Origin: Chitinophagaceae bacterium
Lineage (GTDB): Bacteria; Bacteroidota; Bacteroidia; Chitinophagales; Chitinophagaceae
Assembly: GCA_016702745.1 (NCBI GenBank)
Contig: JADJDJ010000001.1
Span: forward strand, 186,001 to 250,000
DNA length: 64,000 nucleotides
Reading direction: 5' to 3'
A program made the translations under genes and the position numbers. Positions within the stretch are counted from its first letter, which is position 1. Every line of letters starts with the position of its first letter. The notes below the pieces were generated by a model. That model did no database searches, was not told the DNA's origin, and saw nothing but the letters and a program-made list of their open reading frames with translations. Of the stretch, positions 1-8,894 are shown one piece after another.

Positions 1-450
1 TACAGTGTTGTTGCTGGCAGAGTCCTGCACTTTGTCAGTCTTCATTTTGATATCCACCGATTCTGCAGCTTTTGTCCTGACAATATAAGGCGCCAGTCCC
101 AGTTTGAGGTATTTTAACAGCAGGTCCCGTTCTTCAAAATCAGTATTGTTCGGCTGGTTGATGAACCGAATAGTATCTTTTATTTCCCGGAACTGGTGCT
201 GGCCAAAAAAGATCAGTTGGTATTGATCCCCGCCACCGCCGGTATTCTGGTCTGTAATCAAAACATGCACATCTGCTGCCACCCTGTCTAACAGAAAATC
301 AACAATATTTATTTCGGAGCGGATAAAGGTCAGATCGCAGCCCGACTGACAATCAATAAACACTTTTAAGCGGTCGGGGTAATTGTTTTGTGACCAGCCC
401 CAATGCGGGGAGGTCAGATACAAAATGAAGATGAAAACAATTTTTTTCAT
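1..450 (-). CDS. secreted protein of unknown function, partial (3' end outside window)
   Basis: A frame opens at the ATG at 450-448 and stays open for 150 codons to the left edge, so the C-terminus is missing. The N-terminus MKKIVFIFILYL is a hydrophobic signal peptide that ends near WSQ. The next residues, around DCQSGCDLTFIRSEI and ADVHVLITDQNTGGGG, look like the N-terminal part of conserved Bacteroidota secreted or outer-membrane proteins that I know only as hypothetical. A later stretch (about residues 90-150) is charged with no further obvious motif. It lies downstream of mqnD in the same direction with a gap of only about 25 bp, so co-transcription is possible. Function is not inferred. 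Confidence 0.7.
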   Translation of the reverse strand, partial: MKKIVFIFILYLTSPHWGWSQNNYPDRLKVFIDCQSGCDLTFIRSEINIVDFLLDRVAADVHVLITDQNTGGGGDQYQLIFFGQHQFREIKDTIRFINQPNNTDFEERDLLLKYLKLGLAPYIVRTKAAESVDIKMKTDKVQDSASNNTV

Positions 451-474
451 AGCAGCGTTCAGGGGAGCAAGATA

Positions 475-1345
475 CTAAAACAATGGAAGACTAACTGCCG
501 GACTTATAAGAAGAGGTTTTCGCTTGGCCGGGAATGGATCATCTGGTTCCAGTGTGGTTTTGAAAACCGATTGAAGAACAGCGATGGCTTTTCTTCCTTC
601 TTCCCAGGTCGAGTGAATAGTTGTTAACATATAACTGAATATGCTGCCGCATCACTTCTTCGCTCATGGTTTGGGAATGCTGCTTGACATAATCGCTTAC
701 CTGAGGGTAATTGGCGAAAGCATATGCAAGGCTTTTTCGGATCAGGTCTTCTGTTTTTAAGGCGATGGATCTTTTGACCGATTGGTTGATTGCAATACCA
801 CCCAGGGGGATTGGCATATTCATTCTTTGTTCCCAGATATCACCAAGGTCCGCCACCTTTTCGAGTCCTTTTTGCTGATAGGTAAAGCGGTTCTCATGAA
901 TAATAACACCGAGGTCGGCACGACCACCGGCAACAGCATCTTCAATTTCAGAAAAAAGCATGGCTTGCTTTCTGGTAGCTTCAGGATAAGCAAAACTTAA
1001 AAGCAGGTTTGCAGTAGTATTGATTCCCGGGATGGCGATTATCTGATTTTTAATGTCTTCGTCGCTTATTTCGTTTTCCTTTTTTCTCACTAACAGGGGA
1101 CCCACTCCCTTACCGAGTGCGCTGCCTGCATTCAACAGCGTATAGTTTTCCAGAGAACGAAATAAAGCCGGGAAACTGAGTTTGGTGATATCCAGTCTTC
1201 CCTCCATTGCCCACTGGTTCAAAGTCTCCACATCTTCCAATACAACATCAAATGAGAGTCCGTCTGTATCAATTTGCCGGTGCACGAGTGCATCAAAAAT
1301 AAATGTATCGTTGGGGCAGGGGGAGAATCCCAGGGTCAGTTTCAT
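475..1345 (-). CDS. mqnD: 1,4-dihydroxy-6-naphthoate synthase MqnD (one frameshift near C-terminus)
   Basis: MqnD converts cyclic dehypoxanthine futalosine to 1,4-dihydroxy-6-naphthoate in the futalosine route to menaquinone. The family hallmark SPCPNDTFIFDALVH lies at residues 8-22, followed by VLEDVETLNQWA and ALGKGVGPLLV, as expected for this periplasmic-binding-protein-like fold. The frame is interrupted near 605: after VNNYSLDLG the uninterrupted frame reads a non-conserved tail, while the next frame gives the family-like EEGRKAIAVLQSVFKTTLEP and ends at a TAG at 477-475. I take this as a sequencing indel (one base extra or two missing). The start ATG overlaps the mqnB stop in an ATGA arrangement, so the two genes are translationally coupled. 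Confidence 0.88.
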
Positions 1346-1991
1346 AATGATGCTAACAATTTGATCAATGCCTGGTTCAGGTTCCCGATGGATTCCTTCA
1401 TGTTCCAGTTTTGCTTATTTCTTTCCGCGATATAATTGGAGACAGCCCTGAGCTGGATAAAAGGAATTTTTTCCATCAGGCAAACATAATGCAGGGCGGC
1501 ACCTTCCATTGATTCAACGACGGGTTGAAATGTTTCCTGGTAAAACGGACTTTTTGTCTGGAAGTGGTGATTTCGTTAACAGAGATTCCTTTTACTTTTT
1601 TCAGTCTTGTTTTTTTCAGCACTTCGCTTTTATTCAGCAGCCATCCTTTTTGATAGGGGTATTGATCCTGTGGTACCAGTTGCAGGTCAAATAATGTTCG
1701 CAGTTGATTCAGTTCAATCACGCTTTGGTCAGCAATGGCCTCTTGTTTTACAGCCAGTACTGTTCCCAAGGGGATTTTGGGATCAAAACAGCCGCCGACG
1801 CCTGCCTGTATCACCAGGTCTGGTTGTTTAATTCGAAGCTGTCCCGACAAAGAATAAGTGGTCGCGGTCAGGCCGATACCGGATATCAGCACATCGGTTG
1901 CCGGAATTTTTGAGGACAATGAATCATTTCCCAGCTGTTCCAGAAATGGCTTTATTTCGATGGCGGTGGCTGCCACCACTAAACAATTCAT
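1342..1991 (-). CDS. mqnB: futalosine hydrolase MqnB (one frameshift)
   Basis: MqnB removes hypoxanthine from futalosine in the same menaquinone pathway as the adjacent mqnD. The N-terminus MNCLVVAATAIEIKPF and the segments DVLISGIGLTATTYSL and QAGVGGCFDPKIPLGTV have the nucleoside phosphorylase/hydrolase fold pattern. A base is missing from a T run near 1550: restoring it changes a non-conserved tail into ETFQPVVESMEGAALHYVC, the typical active-site E-S-M-E-G-A region, and the frame then ends at the TGA overlapping the mqnD start. I chose the ATG at 1991 rather than an upstream alternative at 2027 because family members begin at this point. The corrected length is about 216 residues, normal for the family. 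Confidence 0.85.
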
Positions 1992-2076
1992 AACAAGGGA
2001 TTTAATATGAATCTGATCTGGCTGCAAGGTAGTACAATCTTCTACTTTTTAAGAGGACGGAAATGCATATTTAGTG

Positions 2077-2084
2077 TACCTTTG
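2077..2084 (+). promoter_or_regulatory. TAnnTTTG -7 box for the pterin-folE-fabD cluster
   Basis: TACCTTTG followed by GCGCC matches the Bacteroidota -7 consensus TAnnTTTG. It lies 87 bp before the first pterin gene. I see no clear TTG -33 element at the usual distance. On the other strand GCAAGGTA at 2024-2031 is a near match that could serve mqnB. Confidence 0.45.
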
Positions 2085-2126
2085 CGCCCTGCCCGCGACA
2101 CCTGATAAAATGCGACGGGTTTCATC

Positions 2127-2157
2127 ATTCCTTCCGCCCAAACTGCTGTGAAGGAAT
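2127..2157 (+). promoter_or_regulatory. hairpin in leader of the pterin genes
   Basis: ATTCCTTC at 2127-2134 and GAAGGAAT at 2150-2157 are a perfect 8-bp inverted repeat with a 15-nt loop, ending 13 bases before the ATG at 2171. The downstream arm includes the purine-rich GAAGGA that could act as ribosome binding site, so folding would hide it. I do not recognise a known riboswitch class. Confidence 0.35.
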
Positions 2158-2170
2158 TAAAAAGTAAAGC

Positions 2171-2585
2171 ATGGTTTACTTAACCAGGATTGAGCATTTC
2201 AACGCTGCTCACAAATTGTATAACGCTGACTGGACCCCGGAAAAAAACGAGGAAGTATTTGGAAGATGCGCCAATGCCAACTGGCATGGGCATAATTTCG
2301 AATTATATGTAACGATCAAAGGGAAACCAGACCCGGATACAGGTTTCATTTTTGATGCCAAAAAACTGGGGGCCCTGATCCAGGAACATGTAACAGAAAA
2401 ACTGGATCACAGGAATCTGAATGTGGATGTGGATTTTATGCGGGGAAAAATGTGTTCTATCGAAAACCTTGTAGTCGGGATATGGAATGAACTGGAACCC
2501 CCGTTTGCCTGCCTATGCCAAATTGCATTGCCTCAAGCTGGTGGAAACGGCAAAGATTTATGTGGAATATTATGGAGAGGAGTAA
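2171..2585 (+). CDS. 6-pyruvoyltetrahydropterin synthase / 6-carboxytetrahydropterin synthase family, copy 1 (one frameshift)
   Basis: The family acts on 7,8-dihydroneopterin triphosphate, the product of FolE encoded just downstream. Zinc ligands are visible as H14 in EHFNAAH and H39/H41 in WHGHN; the catalytic Cys is C33, giving the spacing CxxxxxHGHN found in eukaryote-type PTPS rather than the CxxxHGH of E. coli QueD. D79-H80 in LDHRNLN complete the catalytic relay. An extra C in a CCCCC run near 2501 breaks the frame; removing it gives a C-terminal segment ending VETAKIYVEYYGEE and a TAA at 2583-2585, for 137 residues. Whether the product is 6-pyruvoyl- or 6-carboxytetrahydropterin cannot be decided from sequence alone. 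Confidence 0.82.
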
Positions 2586-2632
2586 GGTCAACCTTTTCCT
2601 TTATTTTCTGTTAGAACAAGTCAATAGTCGGT

Positions 2633-3046
2633 ATGAACAAAAAAGTGGCGGTATACAGAAAGGAGCATTTTAAGGCAGCCCACCGGCTGTTCAATCCGGC
2701 CTGGGATGAAGCAACGAATACGAAGGTATTCGGTAAATGTGCCCTTCCCAACTATCACGGCCATAATTACGAACTGGATGTAAAACTGACCGGAGAACCC
2801 AATCCGGAAACCGGATATGTGATGGATCTTAAGGAGCTGAGCGATTTGATCAAAAAAGAAATCATTGATCGCTTTGATCACCGGAACCTCAACCTGGATA
2901 CAGTGGAATTCCGGAATTTGAATCCCACAGCAGAGAATATTGCAGTTGTTATTTATACATTACTTCGTCCGCATATTCCTGAACAATTAGAATTACAGGT
3001 GAGGCTCTATGAAACACCAAGGAATTTTGTGGAATATCCTGCATAA
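2633..3046 (+). CDS. 6-pyruvoyltetrahydropterin synthase / 6-carboxytetrahydropterin synthase family, copy 2
   Basis: Intact 137-residue paralogue of the preceding gene, in tandem 47 bp downstream. It keeps the zinc histidines H17 (HFKAAH) and H42/H44 (YHGHN), the catalytic C36 and the FDHRNLN motif, and has the PTAENIAVVIY segment with the conserved Glu that anchors the pterin. Both copies are the same length and share the CxxxxxHGHN spacing, so they come from a duplication, yet they differ at many other positions. Followed by folE after 29 bp, so the three genes probably form one transcript. One copy may serve queuosine (QueD role; queE is elsewhere in this window) and the other a different tetrahydropterin; this is inference. 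Confidence 0.85.
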   Translation: MNKKVAVYRKEHFKAAHRLFNPAWDEATNTKVFGKCALPNYHGHNYELDVKLTGEPNPETGYVMDLKELSDLIKKEIIDRFDHRNLNLDTVEFRNLNPTAENIAVVIYTLLRPHIPEQLELQVRLYETPRNFVEYPA

Positions 3047-3075
3047 GGTTAAGTATAATCAATTCAAATCAACAC

Positions 3076-3672
3076 ATGGCATATTCAAAAACAGAACAGT
3101 ACGATGAGCAGGTCACCAGCGGACTGATGCAAAACTACCGGCAGGTATTAGGCTTACTGGGAGAGGACCCTACCCGGGAAGGACTGGAGAAAACGCCTGA
3201 GCGGCTGGCCAAAGCCATGCAATATCTGACACAGGGATATACGCTTGATGCCAATGCCATCATCAACTCTGCTAAATTTCATGAGCAGGTCAGTGAGATG
3301 ATTGTAGTAAGGATATTGAAATTTACAGTATGTGTGAACATCATATGTTACCCTTTATTGGCAAAGCACATGTGGCTTATATTCCTAATGGATGGATTAC
3401 CGGATTAAGTAAAATTGCAAGGGTGGTGGATGTATATGCAAGAAGGCTGCAGGTACAGGAAAGACTGACCGTGCAGATCATGAATGCCATCAAGGAAACC
3501 CTGAATCCGTTAGGAGTAGCCGTGGTCATCGAAGCTAAACACCTCTGTATGATGATGCGTGGGGTGCAGAAACAGAATTCAGTAACAACTACTTCGGCTT
3601 TTGACGGGGAATTTCATAAGAATTCCACCCGCAGCGAATTCCTGAAACTGATTAGTCCAGGACCTGCATTAA
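3076..3672 (+). CDS. folE: GTP cyclohydrolase I FolE (two frameshifts)
   Basis: Converts GTP to 7,8-dihydroneopterin triphosphate, the entry step to folate, tetrahydropterins and queuosine. LGEDPTREGLEKTPERLAKA is the conserved N-terminal helix. A missing A near 3309 breaks the frame; restoring it gives DIEIYSMCEHHMLPFIGKAH with the zinc Cys and His, and later KHLCMMMRGV with the second zinc Cys. The usual C-terminus TRSEFLKLIS is followed in the uncorrected frame by a long unlike tail; dropping one C of a CC pair near 3657 gives LISQDLH and a TAA at 3670-3672, which fits family length (198 residues). If that second shift is not real, the frame runs to 3713. Lies between the PTPS pair and fabD. 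Confidence 0.88.
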
Positions 3673-3760
3673 AATTAAAAGCTATATTTGCGGCAACGTT
3701 CTGGTTTGATTGAACATCTTCAATCAAACTTTTTTTTTGAGGGGGGATAAAAAATTGAGT

Positions 3761-4652
3761 ATGAAGCATGCGTTTGTATTTCCGGGTCAGGGTTCACAGT
3801 TTCCGGGTATGGGAAAAGAGCATTATGAGAACAGTGCCTTCGCCAAAAAATTATTTGAACAGGCCAATGAAATTCTGGGATTCCGGCTTTCCGATATCAT
3901 GTTTAATGGGACTGAAGAAGACCTCGAAACAGACCAATGTAACCCAGCCTGCTGTTTTTTTACATTCGATCCTGGCCTATAAGAGTATTGAGTCTGCCAC
4001 ACCTGATATGGTGGCCGGACATTCACTGGGCGAATTTTCTGCATTGGTAGCGAATGGTACCGTGAGCTTTGAAGATGCCCTGCAGCTGGTTTCTGTTCGT
4101 GCCCGTGCTATGCAAAAAGCCTGTGAACTCAATCCTTCAACCATGGCAGCTGTGCTGAATCTGGCTGATGATAAAGTGGAAGCGATTTGTGCAGAAGTAC
4201 AATCGGAGACAGGTGAAGTAGTGGTACCCGCCAATTATAATTGTCCTGGTCAGCTGGTGATCAGCGGATCTGTTAAGGGAATTGAAATTGCCTGTGAGCG
4301 CATGAAGGCAGCCGGTGCCAAAAGAGCCCTGGTTTTGCCGGTGGGTGGAGCCTTTCATTCGCCTTTGATGATGCCTGCCAAAGAAGAACTGGCTGCGGCG
4401 ATTGAAGCCACTAAATTTCACAATCCAACCTGTGCTGTTTACCAGAATGTGGTGGCCAGGGCCGTGATGGACCGCGATGAGATCAAACAAAACCTGGTGG
4501 ATCAGTTAACCGGAGCGGTACGCTGGACCCAAAGTGTGCAGTCGATGATTGCAGATGGGGCTTCCAAATTTACCGAGTCCGGACCCGGCAAAGTATTACA
4601 GGGTCTGGTACTCAAGATTGATAAATCAATGGAAGTATCCGGGGTTAGTTAA
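3761..4652 (+). CDS. fabD: malonyl-CoA:ACP transacylase FabD (one frameshift)
   Basis: Transfers malonyl from CoA to acyl carrier protein for fatty acid synthesis. The N-terminal FVFPGQGSQFPGMG, the nucleophile elbow GHSLGEFSAL, the catalytic His in GGAFHSPLM and the Gln in NVTQPA are all visible. One extra base near 3930 splits the frame: the first part ends in a non-conserved run and the second continues as TNVTQPAVFLHSILAYK. Corrected length is about 296 residues, typical for the family. I chose ATG 3761, just before KHAFVFPGQ. It ends 8 bp inside the convergently transcribed GNAT gene. Confidence 0.9.
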
Positions 4653-5097
4653 TATAGATGGATGCATTGAGCCATTCTCCATCAAAATCAGCATTGTATT
4701 TCCGGTAGAAATTAATTGCGGGTTCATTCCATTCAAGTACCTGCCAGATGATCCGGTTGAATTTTTTTGCCCGGGCTTCTTCTATCAACTGGTCAAAAAG
4801 TAATCGACCGATACCACGTCCTCTGGCTTTTTCGGTTACAATAATATCTTCCAGGTACATGGCCTTTCCTTTCCAGGTGGAATAACGGATATAATAGAGG
4901 GCAAATCCAAGAATGACACCTTTTTCTTCAGCCACAAATGCCCACCAGACCGGGTTGGTTCCAAAACCACTGGCAATAAAATGTTCCATCGTTACGGTTA
5001 CATCATTCGGGGCTTTTTCATATTCGGCCAGTTCTCTGATCAGTTCCATCAACCGTGGGCAATCTTCAGTTACGGCTCTGCGGATTGTAATACTCAT
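4645..5097 (-). CDS. GNAT family N-acetyltransferase (SAT/thialysine acetyltransferase-like)
   Basis: 150-residue single-domain acetyl-CoA-dependent acetyltransferase. The acetyl-CoA pyrophosphate loop appears as EKARGRGIGRLLFDQL (about residues 88-103), preceded by YLEDIIV and followed by WQVLEWNEPAINFYRKYNA, a pattern close to the spermidine/spermine and thialysine N-acetyltransferase subgroup. The likely substrate is a small polyamine or lysine-analogue amine, but this is inference from subgroup resemblance. It is transcribed toward fabD and overlaps its end by 8 bp, so no terminator space exists between the two. Confidence 0.82.
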   Translation of the reverse strand: MSITIRRAVTEDCPRLMELIRELAEYEKAPNDVTVTMEHFIASGFGTNPVWWAFVAEEKGVILGFALYYIRYSTWKGKAMYLEDIIVTEKARGRGIGRLLFDQLIEEARAKKFNRIIWQVLEWNEPAINFYRKYNADFDGEWLNASIYIN

Positions 5098-5142
5098 CTT
5101 TGCTGATTATCTGTTGAATTATTTTTTTTGTATTGGAAAAAC

Positions 5143-6366
5143 TCAGGGTTCAAGTGATTGACTGAGATCGGCAATAATATCCTGAATATTTTCGATGCCA
5201 ACATTCATCCGGATCAGTCCATCTGTAATTCCATATTTTTCTTTTTCTTCTTTGGGAACACTGTAATGTGTCATTGATGCCGGATGCGAGAGCAGGGTAT
5301 CGCAAGTACCAAGGGAAACGGTGCGGACACAAAGTTTCAGTTTATTCATAAAGCGGATACCGGCTTCCAGTCCGCCTTTTAATTCAAAACTCAGCATGGC
5401 GCCCGGGTGTCGCATTTGTTTTTTTGCTACTGCATGGTCGGGGTGATGAGGCAGGCCGGTATAATTGACATTGGCTACTGCGGGATGTGATTGCAGGAAA
5501 TTGGCAACGTCCATCGCATTGCTGCAATGCCGGTCCATTCTCAGTTCCAGTGTTTTCATTCCCTGGATCAGTAAAAAGGCATCAAAGGGATTGGCATTTC
5601 CGCCAAGAAGCCGGTGGACCTTGGTGCAGCGGGTATTCATAAATTCCAGGTCTTTGCCGAGCAGGATACCGCCAATTGCAGTACCATGGCCATTCAGGAA
5701 TTTGGTAGTGGAATGTAAAACAAAGTCCACATCATATTGAAAGGGTTGCTGCAGGTATGGAGTGGCAAAGGTGTTGTCACAGGCAACAATACATTGGTAT
5801 TGCTTCGCGAGTTTGGACAGTATTTCAATATCCACGCATTGAATGGTAGGATTAGCCGGAGTTTCCAGGTAGAGCATTTTTATTGAAGGATCAGCCTGGA
5901 GTGCTTTTGCTGCATTTTCAGGATTACGCAGATCAGTGATGACCGCCTCTATATGAAAACCCGGGAGGATGGTGTTCAGCATTTCATTGGTGCCACCATA
6001 AAGAGAATAATGCGTGAGGATCTTGTCGCCGGGTTTTAGTGTAGCCATCATCAGGGTGGAGATGGCCGCCATTCCCGAAGCGTGCAGGATACCCTTCACG
6101 GATATAGCTAACCCAAAAGTCTCCAGTGCAGCAATTTTTTCTTCGGCTTCCGTCATGGTAGGATTGCCCCAACGGCTGTAAATATATCCTGCTTCTTTGC
6201 CACTGAAACGCCGCATGCCCTGTTCGGCATCATCAAATACATAGGTACTGCTTGCATAAATGGGTACCTGGTGGGCATACATGGGATCCTGCCGGTGACC
6301 GGCATGAACGGCTGTGGAGCCCCAACCTGTCAGGGGAAAACTTTTATCAGGCATAAGCTGAAACAT
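5143..6366 (-). CDS. Cys/Met-metabolism PLP-dependent enzyme (cystathionine gamma-lyase/synthase family)
   Basis: 407-residue fold-type I PLP enzyme. The PLP lysine is in HSTTKFLNGH, the cofactor Asp in VACDNTFATPYLQ, and GMAAISTLM with SLYGGTNEML form the phosphate and substrate loops. Methionine gamma-lyases carry a catalytic Cys in LYGCT; here the loop is LYGGT, which favours cystathionine gamma-synthase, gamma-lyase or O-acyl-homoserine sulfhydrylase activity. The exact reaction cannot be assigned from sequence. The first Met (MFQLMPDK) is used because the upstream strand carries a near TAnnTTTG box (GATATTTG at about 6386). Divergent from the DinB-like gene with a 69-bp gap. Confidence 0.8.
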   Translation of the reverse strand: MFQLMPDKSFPLTGWGSTAVHAGHRQDPMYAHQVPIYASSTYVFDDAEQGMRRFSGKEAGYIYSRWGNPTMTEAEEKIAALETFGLAISVKGILHASGMAAISTLMMATLKPGDKILTHYSLYGGTNEMLNTILPGFHIEAVITDLRNPENAAKALQADPSIKMLYLETPANPTIQCVDIEILSKLAKQYQCIVACDNTFATPYLQQPFQYDVDFVLHSTTKFLNGHGTAIGGILLGKDLEFMNTRCTKVHRLLGGNANPFDAFLLIQGMKTLELRMDRHCSNAMDVANFLQSHPAVANVNYTGLPHHPDHAVAKKQMRHPGAMLSFELKGGLEAGIRFMNKLKLCVRTVSLGTCDTLLSHPASMTHYSVPKEEKEKYGITDGLIRMNVGIENIQDIIADLSQSLEP

Positions 6367-6435
6367 TAATATTTTTAAACAGTTGATGCAAATATCTTGC
6401 TTAATTGTGAACCACCGCTAAATTACAGGATCAGC

Positions 6436-6930
6436 ATGAAGGACTTACTGCAACAATATGCAGCATTCAATATTTGGGCCAGCCAGCAAATCATTCAGGT
6501 GATATTAGCCCTGCCGGAAGAAAAGCAAAATCAGGAAGTTCCCAGTAGTTTCAACAGTCTGGCCCGCACCCTGCTGCATATGTGGGATGCGGAAAGTATC
6601 TGGTGGCAGCGGATGAAACTACAGGAAAGGATTCTGCGCCCGAGTGATCAATATACCGGACAAATAGCCGATGCGGCGAGCGGGTTACTGGCACAGTCTG
6701 TCCTTTGGGAAGATTGGGTGTCGAAAGCCTCCGCACTGCAACTGGAACATGTATTCCAATACCAGACATTTGATAAAGCGCAGTTCAAACAACCCACCTG
6801 GCAGATGCTGCTGCATGTTTTCAATCATGGTACCTATCACCGGGGTCAACTGGTGAATATGCTTCGTCAGTTAGGAGTGAGCCGTATCCCGGCCACTGAT
6901 TTCGCGCTTTGGAGCCGCGGGAAAAAATAA
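6436..6930 (+). CDS. DinB/YfiT-family putative metal-dependent protein
   Basis: A four-helix-bundle DinB-like protein of 164 residues. The metal-binding His triad is visible: one His in LARTLLHMWDAE (near residue 48) and two in HVFNHGTYHRGQ (near 125-133). Such proteins bind a divalent metal and include thiol transferases that use bacillithiol or similar thiols, but many have no known substrate, and I do not assign one. The start is the ATG of MKDLLQQY at 6436; an upstream in-frame codon at 6397 lies within the intergenic space. Bases 6931-6989 are a short spacer before the next gene. Confidence 0.78.
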   Translation: MKDLLQQYAAFNIWASQQIIQVILALPEEKQNQEVPSSFNSLARTLLHMWDAESIWWQRMKLQERILRPSDQYTGQIADAASGLLAQSVLWEDWVSKASALQLEHVFQYQTFDKAQFKQPTWQMLLHVFNHGTYHRGQLVNMLRQLGVSRIPATDFALWSRGKK

Positions 6931-6989
6931 ATTGGCTATTCTTTATGTAAAATTTCCGGAATATTCATCAGCTAACAAAATAGTTAGCT

Positions 6990-8894
6990 ATGAGAAAGAC
7001 TTTACCCCTTCTGCTACTGGCATGTTTATGTGTTAGCCTGCCCGGATGGTCACAGGAATTAAGGGGCCGGGTGCTCAATGAAAGCGGAGAAAGAACCAGT
7101 GGGGTAACGGTTCAATTCCAGAATAAATCCAATGCGATCACAACCAGACCCGACGGTAGTTTTAAGATTATGGCTACGAAGCTGCCTGATACTTTGGTAT
7201 TTTCTGCAGCCGGTTATGAGCCATATAAAGTAGTCATCACCGAAAAAAATATCAAGGATCCCGATTTTGAAGTGGTCATGCTGAATACCAGGGTAGCAAT
7301 GGATGAAGTGGTGGTGATGGGTTATGCCACAGCAAAGAAAAGAGATGTCACCGGATCGGTTGAAACAAAAAGCTTAAGTGAAATTAGTGGAAAAGTAGCC
7401 GGAGTAACCATTGCAGCAGATGAAGCCATCAGGGTCAGGGGTGCTGCCAGTCCGGGAAAGGAGTATTATAAAGCCAGTACAGAAAGCCGGGCTCCGTATG
7501 CTGCCAGCTTGCCGGTTGATGGAAAACTATACCTGGCAGATACCAATATTGCTCCGAGAACAGGCATGGCGGCCAAATCAAGAATCCTTACCGCCGGAGA
7601 AGTCAATGATTTCAATAAATGGAAAATGTGGGAAGAGTATTCTGAAAATGAATTCAGGGCCCTGGGCATATTTTGGGGTGTAAAGCCGGTGAATCGTTAT
7701 TCCGTTCAGTTAACCGATAAAAAATTCCGGGCACTGGTGAATGAACCTGTTTACCTCGTCAGCAAATTAACAGGTGATACTGTTTGGAAAGCCATGACTG
7801 ATAATACAGGTAAAGCGGAATTGTGGGGTGGTTTTCTGCGGAATGAGAAAGAAGGAGAGAGCTATTATATCACGGATCGTTCAGGGAATAAACTACAAAG
7901 CCCTGCTGCATTTGCCAATGGCGTGAACCTGCTGACTGCTGACCGTGGTTGTGGATTGAGTGCTGATGTGGATATTGCTTTTGTGGTGGACGCCACCGGA
8001 AGTATGGGTGATGAAATTGAATTTCTGAAGCTGGAACTGGAAGACGTGATCCGGCATACCATGGAAAAATATAAATCACTCACGCTTCGGGCTGCGCCTG
8101 TTTTTTACAGAGATAAAGGAGATGCCTATGTAACCAAACATGCGGCCTTGAATGATGATCTGCTGAAGACCTTGAACTTTATCAAACTCCAAAGTGCAGG
8201 TGGGGGAGGTGATACACCCGAAGCAGTGGATCAGGCCATGAGTACGGCCATCGACAGTTTGCAATGGAATCCGGAAGCCAGAACCCGTATTTTATTTTTA
8301 ATACTGGATGCTCCACCACATAATGAAGGGAAGGAAAGGATCAGACAACTTACATTAAAAGCTGCGGCAAAGGGGATTCGGATTGTGCCGATTGCCTGCA
8401 GTGGAACGGATAAGTCAACCGAGTTTTTATTAAGATCAATTGCACTGGCGACCAATGGTACTTATACATTTTTGACTAATCATAGTGGAGTGGGAAATTC
8501 CCATATCGAACCCACCACGGATAAATATGCCGTTGAACTGCTGGGTAACCTGATGGAGCGGATCATTGGTCAGTATGTGGAAGCGAAAGATTGCGGATCA
8601 GATGAAAAAAATATTGTGCAGGTACCTGTTCGTGTACCGGAGAATATACTCACGGTAAAACTGTATCCCAATCCAACCACTGGTAATTTTGTTATTGAAA
8701 GTAATAAAGAGATAAAGGAAATTTATATTGCAGACTTCACCGGTAAATTATTGATGAAACTAGGTGCTGCAGATAAAAAAGGCAGATGGCAGGTGAATAT
8801 CGGCATGTATCCTTCCGGAACTTACCTCATAAAGTATGTGACTGCGGATAACAAATGGGGTGCAGAAAAACTGGTGCTGATGCGTGGTGTCTGA
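6990..8894 (+). CDS. secreted VWA-domain protein with SusC plug-like segment and T9SS type A C-terminal domain
   Basis: 634 residues. A signal peptide (1-21, ending GWSQ) is followed by a carboxypeptidase-regulatory-like domain (about 22-100; LRGRVLNESGERTSGVTV). Then comes a run like the start of SusC plugs: DEVVVMGYATAKKRDVTGSV, then ISGKVAGVTI and IRVRGAASPG. After a linker, a von Willebrand A domain starts near 327 with the MIDAS motif DATGSMGDE. The last 80 residues (LYPNPTTGNFVIES to the end) form a type A T9SS sorting domain. The protein is thus probably exported by the SprA system encoded downstream and displayed on the surface, where the VWA domain could bind a protein ligand. No beta-barrel is present, so it is not a receptor. 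Its stop codon is supplied by the repeat element at 8888. Confidence 0.85.
   Translation: MRKTLPLLLLACLCVSLPGWSQELRGRVLNESGERTSGVTVQFQNKSNAITTRPDGSFKIMATKLPDTLVFSAAGYEPYKVVITEKNIKDPDFEVVMLNTRVAMDEVVVMGYATAKKRDVTGSVETKSLSEISGKVAGVTIAADEAIRVRGAASPGKEYYKASTESRAPYAASLPVDGKLYLADTNIAPRTGMAAKSRILTAGEVNDFNKWKMWEEYSENEFRALGIFWGVKPVNRYSVQLTDKKFRALVNEPVYLVSKLTGDTVWKAMTDNTGKAELWGGFLRNEKEGESYYITDRSGNKLQSPAAFANGVNLLTADRGCGLSADVDIAFVVDATGSMGDEIEFLKLELEDVIRHTMEKYKSLTLRAAPVFYRDKGDAYVTKHAALNDDLLKTLNFIKLQSAGGGGDTPEAVDQAMSTAIDSLQWNPEARTRILFLILDAPPHNEGKERIRQLTLKAAAKGIRIVPIACSGTDKSTEFLLRSIALATNGTYTFLTNHSGVGNSHIEPTTDKYAVELLGNLMERIIGQYVEAKDCGSDEKNIVQVPVRVPENILTVKLYPNPTTGNFVIESNKEIKEIYIADFTGKLLMKLGAADKKGRWQVNIGMYPSGTYLIKYVTADNKWGAEKLVLMRGV

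Noticed and set aside
2041..2170. Known preQ1 or THF riboswitch before the pterin genes
   Set aside because: I could find only a simple hairpin, not the conserved loops of those classes.
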